From assembly GCA_905221605.1 (NCBI GenBank), contig CAJNDS010000580.1, positions 1 through 40,000 of the forward strand: a stretch of DNA of 40,000 bases. The letters run 5' to 3'. Each line of letters opens with the position of its first letter. Positions within the stretch are counted from its first letter, which is position 1. The stretch is from Symbiodinium natans. Lineage: Eukaryota; Sar; Dinophyceae; Suessiales; Symbiodiniaceae. Below the pieces are notes generated by a model, which saw only the letters and a list, made by a program, of their open reading frames with translations, did not search any database and was not told where the DNA came from. The translations under genes and the position numbers were made by a program. Positions 10,801 to 19,429 of this stretch are shown piece by piece.

Positions 10801-12603
10801 ACTGAATGATTTCGAGGCCAGGGCTTCGCGAACGCCGAGGTTCGCCGCATTTCTCGCGCCTCCAATACTACTCCATAACCATAAGTCGTACACGTAGTGC
10901 ACTAATGCGCGGTCTGCGCTGTAACCTAGCAGCGGTCCCAGGGCTTTGGCCAAAAAGCTAGCCTTTGCGCTGTGACGCTCTCGACTCTGTGCGTTTTCCT
11001 CGTCTGTATTTTCACCCTGCTCCCCTGCAGCACCTGTGGTCTCGTGCTGCCGCCGCACGTCCTGTGAACGCGCAAATGTTTCCGTCATGTTCGTCCGCCA
11101 ATACAAGTCAGGCCATACTGCGCACTCCAGTCCGACTGTCTCCAGGAAGGAAACCGGCAGCCTGGCGGTTCTTGGCATCGCCGCCTCGGATGTTGCCTCT
11201 GTGTCTCTACGCTGCAGGAAAGCGCGATGTAAGTCCACAAAGTCTCGGTAAGCCGAGGTGTCTTGCTGCATGAGCCAGCGGAAAGCACGCCTCGCACGGC
11301 GCCTTTCTTTCCGACTCGGCAAGTTGGCAATTTGCTGCTCCACCGAGTGTGTCTTAAAAGCAAACCGAATCATGTCCGCGTGCACGAAATAACCTTGCGG
11401 TGCTCGACTTTCCTGACCTCTGTAGATGTCGAATGGCCTCAGCGCATCTCTGCAACGTTCCGTCAGCTTCCGCAAAGACTTCGGGACCTCCGCCGGCCTT
11501 GGCGACCGATACCCTAATTTTCCCTCACTGCGACAGAATCCACAAGGCGGGGCAGTGGTCTCCGTCCTATCGCTGTTGCGACCGTGCTGCGCCATGTAGC
11601 GTTGCTGTTGCATGCGCCCACATATCGAGCATGCCCTCCAGGACTTGTACTGGCACCACTGTTGAAGCGCCATAGCGAGCGACGACATCCATTCTGCGTC
11701 TGGGCGCCCATCGGCCCCGTATACAGCTGGCAGTTTCCGTCGCAACCGTCCCGTCTCACGCCCTCGCTGCTGGCTATAGGAAATTCGTCGAGGTGTAGAT
11801 AGCTTTTCCTGGAGTCTGCGGCTTTCGAGTTGCTCACGCCATTTCTGGGCCAATGAGTGACCAGGATTACGCGTCTTAGCCTGGCGAGGGCAAGGCGTCA
11901 TCGCTTGACCCCGCTCCCACTTCTCCCATCGCACGCGCGGGACCCAGGTGACGATGTTGTTGCCGACAGCGTCTGGCACCGCGATAGGAGGATCGACGAC
12001 TTCGGGGTCCTGCAACTCCCAGGCCCACGGATTCTGGTATCCCAGCTTGCTCAGTACCGAGGCATGTTGCTGCTTCTCAGATGTCGTCATGTGTCGCGAT
12101 CGCCGAATGGTCACACGTCCTTTGATGAGTTTCGACCCTACCTCTATGAGAGTAATTCTTTCCATATGCGCACATGGACCACTTCGGATTTCGATCTGCT
12201 TGCTGCCGTCTAATATCTGGTCGATGTACGGCGCACCAACCTTCAGTGCGAAGCGAGTGTCGGCGTAAGCCTCTGCAGCCTTGGCGCTCCTTGTCTCGGT
12301 GGCAAAGCCATCCGAGTCAGTGCCATGAACGACTGCAGGGATTGACCCGTTCGCATTATGCACGATCGGCCGTCCTGGTTCATTTTCCAGATCGTCCAGC
12401 TGTTGCATGTACATCGATGCCATATCCGGTCCGAAGACTGCCAGAAGTTCGTCACAACGGCGTTGAAAAGATCCGTCTCCGGCCTGCTTGGCCGCTGCCA
12501 AGGCGCGGACCACACAGAGAGAGTATCCACCTGCCGCGTGACGGGAGTTTGTGGTTCCCATACAGTCACTACACGCAGGCCTCCTCCCTCGTTCGGCACG
12601 CAT
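7825..12603 (-). CDS. Helitron-type rolling-circle transposase (Rep HUH/Y2 plus PIF1-like helicase), two introns
   Basis: Inferred exons are 12603-10074, 9978-9150 and 9076-7825, giving 1536 aa. Domains: ASCH-like at ~118-205 (GSKQIEIR, WAWELQDP); zinc motif C325-x2-C328 ... C354-x2-C357; ALRPFDIYRG and GYFVHADMIRFA at ~387-416; Rep core at ~622-860 with FITVAPF, VRAWVGRLEFQDGK, the HUH pair H735-L-H737 and, only after splicing, the tyrosines Y841-x3-Y845; linker with YHPLEPEM; SF1B helicase at ~1121-1536 with Walker A GPAGSGKST (1149-1157), Walker B VVIDE (1221-1225), GDFAQL (1254), GYATTLYKVQGST (motif V region) and AAYVALSRVQ (motif VI). Known for the family: Rep nicks and joins single-stranded DNA, and the helicase unwinds it. 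The start is the first ATG after an in-frame TGA 6 nt upstream; an upstream exon is possible. All key residues are present, so it may be intact. Confidence 0.9.
9077..9149 (-). other. Inferred 73-nt GC-AG intron joining linker and helicase
   Basis: The upstream frame ends at a TGA near 9127, and the helicase frame is closed upstream by a TAG near 9100. Removing 9149-9077 (starts GCCCGGTC, ends GATACAG, followed by G) joins the frames as LEARWPEEVDHVTPW without a stop. 73 nt is exactly the +1 needed. It is AT-rich compared with its flanks. CGGGCC (plus strand) occurs at 9069-9074 and 9145-9150, and an inverted pair TATCGGTA/TACCGATA lies inside at 9080-9087 and 9103-9110. Confidence 0.75.
9979..10073 (-). 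other. Inferred 95-nt GC-AG intron splitting the catalytic Tyr pair
   Basis: Removing 10073-9979 (minus strand starts GCAACTCGC, ends CCTAG, followed by G) turns the frameshifted end of the Rep frame into KYCCSYLPKFSDSF, the Y-x3-Y-x2-K pattern expected for Helitron Rep motif 3, and continues into YHPLEPEM. Without removal the Rep frame hits a stop at 9979. The segment is AT-rich. The 7-mer GCTGCAG (plus strand) flanks it at 9983-9989 and 10072-10078, and an inverted pair GGAAGTA/TACTTCC lies inside at 10004-10010 and 10042-10048. Confidence 0.8.
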
Positions 12604-13795
12604 TCTTCACAGATCTCCGCATTCTCCAAAGCAGACCTCGTCGCTTTCTGATGGCAGGCGTGCCAGCAACCATTTCTACTCTAGCACATAGCGGTTAATC
12701 GGTGCTGTCCAGGACAACAGTGCAATAGTGAGCGTTCGTTCCAACCGCCTGAGACGCGGGCGCGACGTTCCCGATCGCGCGAGTCGCAGGCGTGGTGTCC
12801 CAAGGGGCTTCCGCCGGAAAGACCGACCTGAAGATTCTACGAAAGGCGTCTAGATACGTCTTGCACGTGTGCGTCTGCCAGGGCAAAGTCGAGGACGCTA
12901 GTTGGATACGCTGCTTTCACTTGCCGAGGCAAGGACAAGGATGCTAGTCGGACACAGCGGTTCTAAGACAAAATCAGGTTGCCACTTAAAGACATACGTT
13001 TCATTTGCGAAGGCAAAAAACATGCATGTTAGTTGGACACGCTGGTTTCTAGTCCTGCTATTATTTCTACTACTGCTAGTATTGCTACTCAGGAAATTCT
13101 CGCTTAGTGTCCGGGCCGACTCTCCTGCTGCGTCGACGTGCCTCCACATAACTGTCGCTATGCGACTGCGACCTTCCGAGTCTCCGGCCTTGCCCGTTTT
13201 CTGGACGGGCCTGCCGACCTAAGTGGTTGGCTGAACTAGCAGAACGCTGGAACATCGTCCAACCGAGGCCGGTGCCCTAAGACAAGAAGCAATGCGGTCA
13301 AGCACATCAGCATAGTCAGACCTGCCGGGATGTTCTAACGCAGCCACTCGATCAAGCATCACTGTTTGCCTGCGCCGCAATGCGTCCGAGGCAGAAATGA
13401 ACCCCGAAATGAGAAGGTAAACGTCTGCGGACTCACCTCGTGGATGTGCAAACATGCGCATGCTGCTGTATTCGCCGCGTCCGAGATGCCAACATATACA
13501 CATGTCGAGGCAGCTACCACAACACGGACTCTTGCTGCACAGATGTAGATGCTGTGTCGCCGTCGTGGGTCGCGGCTGCGATACGCGGGGACTTCGTCCG
13601 CGCCGCGGATCTCAACAGCTGCGACAGCGTTGGTGCTATCAGCTTTCCGACTTGACGCTAGATTCGAAGCTTGGAATCGACACGGTCACGACGGCACCCT
13701 CAATGGTCTGATGCTATAATGACTTTTTCATGTTAATCCTCAAATATGCCTGTGTCGAAGCTATCCACTCATACGCAATCGTGCGCCGACAGCTC
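12604..13795. other. Intergenic stretch with a thrice-repeated short motif
   Basis: No convincing gene on either strand. Three imperfect copies of a motif (a partly palindromic TTGCCGAGGCAA-like box, then GATGCTAGTTGGACAC) lie at about 12880-12910, 12920-12955 and 12999-13041; a fourth, more diverged, is near 24715-24745. A short CxxC-containing frame just upstream of the transposase start (about 12629-12570, minus) could be part of a missed 5' exon. This is the upstream region of the transposase and the downstream region of the next minus-strand gene. Confidence 0.5.
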
Positions 13796-15289
13796 TCACT
13801 TCTCTTCGAACTCGCTCATTTCCTCGCCGGCCGAGGCTGTATGCGCGGTCGATGCGGCATTCGCCATCTCGGCATTGCCCTCGTTCTCTGCAAGTGCGTC
13901 GTCTGCAGAGCCAGCACAGAGGGGCTTCTCGTCCGCGCGCCTCGTGCTGGCCCCTGCCGTTGGCACGTGCTCGGGCCTGGCAGTCGCTGGCTTCTTGGAT
14001 TCCTTCTTCGCCGACTCGGAGCCCTCCTCGCGATGCTTCCTCGCGCTCCCACGGCGCGCCCCCGAGCTTATCTCGACTCCAGGCTTGCTCTTCTTTGCTG
14101 GCCCGGCGGTCGCTGGCTTCTTGGATTCGATCTCGTCCGACTCGGAGTCCTCCTCGCGATGCCTCCTCTTGCGCCCGCGGCGCTCCGACGAGCTTTTCTC
14201 GACATCTCCAAGCTTGCGCTTCCCTTCTTTCTTGTGCTTCTTGCTTGGCTTCGAGGCCTTCTTGCGAGACACACTGGAAGAGGCTCCGGAGGAGGATGTA
14301 TCAACTCTGGCTCGCCTGGCAGGCCGCGCATCCCATGGCACGGCCTCGTCTTCATCCGAGTCGCCGCCCCAACCACTCGAGGCCCGAAAGCGCTCTTCCT
14401 GTTTACGACTGTCCACTGATGCAACGAGGAACTTCCAAGCTTTCCTCACGTCCTTGGGATTTCGCTGCCAAGACTGTAGCGCTGCCTGATTGGCGTGCGT
14501 CATCGGTATCTTCTCTGCCCAGTTCTGCAAAGCATTGGACATAGTGACACACTCCAGCAGCTGCACTGAACCCAAGTACAGTCTGGACGACATGTCCGCG
14601 ACGGCTGCTAGCTGACTGGCGAGGCTGTTCTTGTTTGCACGAAGAAACTCCAACCAGGCTTTCACATGCCCCTCGAGTTTGTGACCCATGTTTTTTGCAG
14701 ACTTGTCGCCGCTGAGCGCCCGACAGGCGGCGCGGAAGTCCTCTGCGTTGTCTGCGCCCAGGATGCCTCGCACTTGCTGCATTGCACTCCAACCTAGAGC
14801 CACGGGATTGTGCGACTCCTCGGCTTCCTCCAGAAGTGTTGCGAGTGCCGTGACGCTGCTGGCCGTCGTTGAAAGACCCACTGCCGGCCGCCGAATGAGT
14901 TCGGAATTTCCCCGATCCAGGATCGTGCGCAGATGACTCTTCTCAAAGCAGACGTGGCCTTCGGAGGTGGGGCCGTATACGACCGCTCCTTGGGAATCGC
15001 TGTAAGGGCGGAGTACTGACTTCGCGAAGGCGTAGCGACCTTCCAGGCGCCGAACATAGTCCTGCGGCTCTGCCTCCTGTCCGTGTTTCGACCCCTTGGA
15101 TTTGCCGTCTCCTTTGCCCGACGTTTGTGGCCACTCTTGATAATCGGAGTTCTGCCACGAGTTCCAGCCACCCGCAGAGTCCCATCCGGACCTGCAGCCG
15201 CCGCCCGTAGAATCCCAACCGAACCTGCCCTTGCCGGTCTGGCTCCCAGCATACTTGCCGCCCTTCTTGCCCCAGCTGCCGCCACCCAT
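13796..15289 (-). CDS. Gly/Trp-rich, Lys/Arg-rich protein of unknown function
   Basis: The frame gives 497 aa from the first true ATG (15289-15287); the frame is open further up but has no ATG there. Residues ~1-60 are rich in Gly, Trp, Ser and Lys (MGGGSWGKKGGKYAG, then repeated GWDS/GW motifs). Residues ~65-315 look helical and globular, with no family I recognise. From ~335 the chain is low-complexity, with basic clusters (KKASKPSKKHKKEGKRK, RRGRKRRHREE) that look like nuclear localisation signals. Two copies of a ~42-residue repeat (HREE.SES...ESKKPATA) match a 126-bp DNA repeat (sharing GTCGCTGGCTTCTTGGATT at 13983 and 14109). The C-terminus is acidic. It lies on the same strand as the OTU gene upstream and the transposase downstream. 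Nucleic-acid binding is a guess from composition. Long open frame and sensible composition support a real gene. Confidence 0.65.
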   Translation of the reverse strand: MGGGSWGKKGGKYAGSQTGKGRFGWDSTGGGCRSGWDSAGGWNSWQNSDYQEWPQTSGKGDGKSKGSKHGQEAEPQDYVRRLEGRYAFAKSVLRPYSDSQGAVVYGPTSEGHVCFEKSHLRTILDRGNSELIRRPAVGLSTTASSVTALATLLEEAEESHNPVALGWSAMQQVRGILGADNAEDFRAACRALSGDKSAKNMGHKLEGHVKAWLEFLRANKNSLASQLAAVADMSSRLYLGSVQLLECVTMSNALQNWAEKIPMTHANQAALQSWQRNPKDVRKAWKFLVASVDSRKQEERFRASSGWGGDSDEDEAVPWDARPARRARVDTSSSGASSSVSRKKASKPSKKHKKEGKRKLGDVEKSSSERRGRKRRHREEDSESDEIESKKPATAGPAKKSKPGVEISSGARRGSARKHREEGSESAKKESKKPATARPEHVPTAGASTRRADEKPLCAGSADDALAENEGNAEMANAASTAHTASAGEEMSEFEEK

Positions 15290-15633
15290 GACAAGAAAAG
15301 TAGGTTGAAACACGAACGGGCACCGAAGTTCCAGCGTCCCTCTGTTGAGCCAGTAAACAAGATGATACACCTGCCATGCAGACAACGGTGCATACCCCTA
15401 GTCCTCTCTGCGAACATGCTCCACACTCTGCTCTGCAAGAGGCGCGCGGCGGCTGTTTTGAGTCCTTCAAAATCGCATTCATGCCTGTTTCGGCTGGGAT
15501 GGTGTGCGCGGGGACTCGGTCCGCTCCGCGTGCCACCTGACATTGTGCGAGAAAGATATGCTAGTATCTCAAAATTACGAAACAGCCTCGAGGCAATCTA
15601 GTCCATGCCACTGATTATCCGGCCGAACCTCCC
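15290..15633. other. Spacer between the OTU gene and the Gly/Trp-rich gene
   Basis: About 340 bp with no supported gene. The Gly/Trp-rich frame stays open upstream to about 15385 but without an ATG. A pyrimidine-rich CTACTTTTCTTGTC lies just before the ATG on the minus strand and could serve a splice acceptor, but I see no spliced-leader evidence. Confidence 0.4.
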
Positions 15634-16237
15634 TCAGTCTGCCATAGGCCGGTCATTATTCGACTCGTCGGACTCAGAGGAGTAGACGCTAGCCGTGTCC
15701 TCCGTGTCCGACGACCCCATGAGAGGAAGGGACCCAGGCTGAGGCAACCAGCTATTCCGCAACTGGTAGTGCGGCGCAGTACGGCCGTCTGGTCCCGTTT
15801 GCTGCATTAGATGTACATGAACTCCGATGGCCCCGTCCCCAAACACGTATGCCTCCTCCGTGAAGTTCGTCGAAATCAACAGAGCGTGCCCCAGCCATTC
15901 GGCCACGAAGTGAAGCGCCGCGCCTTCTGGAAGCTCGCCTTCCATCAGAGACGCCGCCACATCGGGCCGGTTGGCTTCGGCCGCCATTGCGGTTACGTGT
16001 GCACGCACCTCGCCCGCAGCGCGGCTCAACCCACCTTTCGGCCCGTGGGTCGAGAACAAACCCGAAGTCGTCCCGCGGCAGGTCCCGCAGTCTCTCAACG
16101 TGCCGGGCGCAGAGCACTGCCGAGAAGAGGCAGTTGCCGTCTGGCGGCACGTTCAGTTGCTCCGATGGCGCCATCACGGCATCGCCGGCTTTTGGCCAGG
16201 CTTCCTGGGCTTCTGCAAACAGTGGAATTCCCTGCAT
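15634..16237 (-). CDS. OTU-family cysteine protease (deubiquitinase-like), frame broken by one base
   Basis: From the ATG at 16237 the protein contains PPDGNCLFSAVLCA, the classical OTU active-site block with Asp33 and the Cys36 nucleophile. This frame continues to FGFVLDPRAERW. The homologous continuation (LSRAAGEVRAHVTAMAAEA ... HFVAEWLGHALLISTNF ... GAIGVHVHLMQQ ... APHYQLRNSW) is in another frame, with the OTU catalytic His in PHYQL, ending at the stop at 15634. Ignoring one base in the CCCACC run (plus strand 16029-16034) joins the two into about 200 aa, a usual minimal OTU length. OTU enzymes cut ubiquitin linkages, and OTU domains are also carried by some animal Helitrons. It is either a young pseudogene or a one-base sequencing error. 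An acidic Ser-rich tail follows the catalytic His. Confidence 0.7.
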
Positions 16238-16837
16238 CGAAGCACCCGAACCAGTCAGGGAAGACCTGAGTGAAATCTAAGCGATATGACACACGCTGCT
16301 CGGCTATTCCGTCTTACGTTCGGCTTGCATCCTGGCTGACGGCGGCAGCCGGACAAGACTCGGGCCGGGTCGATTCGGTCGAAGCGACGCCCTCTCTTTG
16401 TACCTCTAACCTCGAATCGAGAATGCACAATGGCGACTTTCAGCAGTGCTATGCCGAGCGACCGACTCAAGGGCACAGATGCGTCGCTCCAGCCGGGCAT
16501 CCTGCACGCTAATTAAGCTCTACACTCCGACATCTCTCATCCAATTTTGTGAGCTCTTATTGGTGCTTTGTGTTGGAAGCTGTCCTGAAACCCTGTTACC
16601 CATCTTAGCCATCAGGAGGTGTCCGCTTTCTTATGTCGGTGCATTGCGTCATAATTACTACTCGTGACCCTGCGTATAGATCGTCTGAGGCGCGCCTGAT
16701 GTCCCTCGGAAGCGGCCATCGTTCGCAATGCCTCCAAGAGGTTGCGGCGCTCGGTGGACGTCAGTGGTGGCCTGCCACGCAACTGGTTACATACATCCCA
16801 GACTCGGACTCATCGCCCTGCGCCTTGACGGTGCGGC
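16238..16837. other. Region without recognised genes
   Basis: Frames here are short, overlap on both strands and lack recognisable motifs. It could hold the 5' flank of the OTU gene. No clear repeats seen. Confidence 0.4.
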
Positions 16838-17711
16838 GTTGCTCAGCCGAGCTCGCTTGTTCGACCTGCCACCCCACCTGTGAAGCACGGTCGGAGTTTG
16901 ACCTCCTCGTACACGGCATGCTGAGGCGGCGGCGCGATAGAGCCGAGTAAGACGATTGCCAGCAATCGCAGACAGAGCACGCCCATGGTGATGGATCGAT
17001 AGCTTAAGACAATCCAGTCCCTAAGTCACGAGTTCTCAATGCTGCGAGGGGAGCGAACTGTCGGTCAACACCTATGCCAGCACGCACAGATGCAATGAAA
17101 AAGCCGTCTGCCGCATTTCGTCTCGACATGACATGTTCGACTCTGCTGCGCGCCGGCACTTGCGGGGACTGGGTCCGCACCGCGTGCCGCGATGGGTTGT
17201 ACTTCATTTTCCGACTACAAGATCATAATGCTTTCATGGAAGATTGTGGGTAACACCAGATCGTGCACGGCGCCGGACAAGCATGGTCTCACATGTTGTC
17301 GGCGTCGTCCGTCGGGTGACTTGCCCTCCCTTCGGTGGACGGGCCCTCAGAGCAGTCCTCCGCCGGATGGTGTTCGGTTGCACACGGAGATTCAGATCCT
17401 GGAGCATTCAGGCATTGCATCGTCAGCACACTCCGACGCACCCACATGTAGCGGCCTCTGTCGTTTGCCTCCGGGGTGCTGGGCATTGGCTCTGATGCTT
17501 CGTTACCTGCATGGCGCATTCTGAAACCCTATGACTCACTACGGCATCAGTGGCCTGGCTGCTGCTGCGACTCCGGTCTTGCAGCTCCCTGCGTCTGGGA
17601 CGCATCGGCCGTCGACTCCACGGCTGCAGAACCAGCCGCCGCCTTCGCGTTGGCTTTCCTCTTTTTTTGCACAGCTTTTTCATGTCGTTCTCGGAACCGC
17701 TCGGCGACTTC
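16838..17711. repeat. Segmental duplication, copy 1
   Basis: Matches 20217-21090 over about 870 bp in the same orientation with scattered substitutions and small indels, beginning near GCTCAGCCGAG and ending at CGGCGACTTC. It covers the 3' half of the zinc-motif gene (17547-17948) and about 700 bp downstream of that gene. Confidence 0.9.
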
Positions 17712-17948
17712 GGCGTCTGCCACGGCCGCGATACGCCGGAATCCTTGCTCCAGCACGTCGCCGTGCAGCTTTTTCAAGGACCGTGTCAGGCACCCATTCT
17801 TTTTATGAATGCCGAGCACGAGCTGCTCATCTGAGCAGAAGCGACACTGGTCCGAGTGTGCACCAAGCTTAATGCCATGAGCCCGGAAGGGGCAGCACAC
17901 CCCGTTGCGCCCCCTGCATGTAGGCCGCAGTGGACGAGTCCTGCCCAT
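17547..17948 (-). CDS. Small CPF...CxxC zinc-motif protein, family member 1
   Basis: 133 aa from the ATG at 17948; the frame is open further up but has no other ATG (at 18068 it begins with GTG). Near the N-terminus are CRGRNGVCCPF and, 14 residues on, CRFC. Together these form a probable four-Cys zinc site (C-x7-C-P-F-x15-C-x2-C from the second CC). A helical segment follows (LVLGIHKKNGCLTRSLKKLH ... AEVAERFRERHEKAVQKKRK), then an Ala/Ser/Gln-rich tail. The layout matches the genes at 18560-19126 (minus) and 32357-33595 (plus), which argues for a real family. Function unknown; I recall similar short dinoflagellate proteins but cannot name a family. The 3' half is duplicated at 20924-21090. 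Confidence 0.6.
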   Translation of the reverse strand: MGRTRPLRPTCRGRNGVCCPFRAHGIKLGAHSDQCRFCSDEQLVLGIHKKNGCLTRSLKKLHGDVLEQGFRRIAAVADAEVAERFRERHEKAVQKKRKANAKAAAGSAAVESTADASQTQGAARPESQQQPGH

Positions 17949-18145
17949 ACCAAGCGGTGATGTCTGGCGATAAGCAAAAAGCGGCGCGCCTCCAGCCTTT
18001 GGTCTGCTCCCTCCCGGAGGCCGCCGTCCTAGCCAGATGAACGACGCGGCTCCGAGCACGACGGCCACCGGGGTCCGTCACGCGCCGGGAGGCATGAACA
18101 CGGCGTTTCGGGAAGTTGGGGTTTCGGGGTTCGGAGGTGTCTTGC

Positions 18146-18371
18146 TGTCATGTTTTTTTTGTGTTAATACTGCTCTACTGACACATATTCCGCGAAAAAA
18201 ATGTATCATGTTTTTTGTGTTCGCACAGCTCGACTGACACATATTATGCGGTAAAAATGTCATGTGTTTGGCGCTAACAGAACTCTGGTGACACATGTTC
18301 CGCGAAAATGTGTCACGCTTTTTTGTGTTAGCACGACTCCACTGACACATATTCCACGACAAATTGTCATT
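18146..18371. repeat. Four copies of a ~55-bp tandem repeat
   Basis: Starts TGTCATG or close variants at 18146, 18202, 18258, 18311 and 18365, spaced 53-57 bp. Each copy holds a T-rich block, GTGTTAGCAC-like and GACTGACACATATTCCGCG segments. It lies just upstream (5') of the minus-strand zinc-motif gene and downstream of the second family member. No coding sense is evident. Confidence 0.8.
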
Positions 18372-18559
18372 TATTTGGTGAACGTTACGAACACTTACCC
18401 CCCGATAAGCAAGACTTGGAACCACTCCGCATCCTCAGCCTTAAGAGTTTAACAAGGTTTCAAATTCAGGGATACTTATATTCCCGTCCTGACGCCATCG
18501 ATATTCGCCGGACCGTCGTCCTGACGCAGGTAACATTCATTCGGCTGTTAGCGTGAACC

Positions 18560-19126
18560 CTACCTGCCTCTGATGCATTGGACGCCACCCCTGCGTCTGT
18601 CGACTTCTTGCCTGTTTTGTCTGATTAGTCTTGTGGTCACGAGTCTGAATATTGCCCGGCCTCGTGCGGAGGCCCTCGCAGTCGTCATCTTCGTCCGCCG
18701 TTCCAGTGAGGCCTTCTCGCGTGCCCGTCGAAATTCCTCCAGCAAGCCTTCTCCGATCACTTTGCTCATGTACTCGAACGCCAGAGCCAAGCGCTCACCC
18801 TCTAGGCCAAGCAGGACGCGCAGAATGGCTCCACCCTGTCTCCGATAACAACCGTACTCTAGATGCCCTTCAGAACACAGACGACAGTGCACGGTGCCGC
18901 GAGCCGCCGTCGCCCCGAAAGGACAGCCGACCGATCTCACGCGTCCCACGCAGGGGCGCCCTCGTTGGTGAGGGCGATCAGCGTTGCGTTCTTTGCCTGC
19001 TGTCCTTAAAACGTGATGCCCTAGACAACGCGAGCGCGGCTGCTGAGGCACTGACCTTGCCGGCGCTGTCTGCCAGTCCGAGTCATCTTTCGAGGGCCTT
19101 GCACCAGTGAGCGAGTATGCACGCAA
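18560..19126 (-). CDS. CPF...CxxC zinc-motif protein, family member 2 (5' end unclear, possibly broken)
   Basis: Minus-strand open frame of about 188 codons. CVGRVRSVGCPF, then 12 residues later CRLC, gives the same four-Cys layout as the gene at 17547-17948. The following helix (LEYGCYRRQGGAILRVLLGL ... LLEEFRRAREKASLERRTK) aligns with that gene's LVLGIHKKNGCLTRSLKKLH ... AERFRERHEKAVQKKRK. The C-terminus is Arg-rich. The frame begins without an ATG (TTG at 19126) and the first Met lies after the zinc motif, so an upstream exon is missing from view or the gene is decayed. A diverged ~197-bp tandem duplicate of its 5' part lies at 19225-19420. Function unknown. Confidence 0.5.
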   Translation of the reverse strand: MRAYSLTGARPSKDDSDWQTAPARSVPQQPRSRCLGHHVLRTAGKERNADRPHQRGRPCVGRVRSVGCPFGATAARGTVHCRLCSEGHLEYGCYRRQGGAILRVLLGLEGERLALAFEYMSKVIGEGLLEEFRRAREKASLERRTKMTTARASARGRAIFRLVTTRLIRQNRQEVDRRRGGVQCIRGR

Positions 19127-19420
19127 GCGTGACAGCCTTCTGTGCTTTCGCCGCCTGCTTTCTTCAATGCTCGCGGTCCTGGACGCAGCTCAACGCTCTA
19201 CATAGAGCGAGCACGGCCGCAGAAAAGCAAGTGCGGCCGTGGGGGCGCAGACTTTGCCGGCGCCGTCCGCCAGTCCGATATAGCTTTCGAGGGCCTTGCA
19301 CAGATGCACGACGACTGCGACGCCGTAAGCGCAACGACCTTCCATAATTTTGCTCGCCTGCTTTCTTTGGTGCCCCTGGTCCTGGATGCCGCGTCTCGTG
19401 ACATCTTGTGCATTCGTGTG
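19030..19420. repeat. Diverged tandem duplication, period ~197 bp
   Basis: CTTGCCGGCGCTGTCTGCC (19055 region) and CTTTGCCGGCGCCGTCCGCC (19253 region), plus GCCAGTCCGA at 19072 and 19269 and CGCCTGCTTTCTT at about 19150 and 19350, recur at a constant spacing with many substitutions. The left copy overlaps the 5' part of the zinc-motif frame. Confidence 0.65.
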
Positions 19421-19429
19421 ACTTGCGAT

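Noticed and set aside
13816-14544. Long plus-strand and alternate-frame ORFs (up to ~247 codons) over the Gly/Trp-rich gene
   Set aside because: They are antisense to the basic, Ser/Lys-rich tail, whose codon bias keeps other frames open. Low complexity and no domain.
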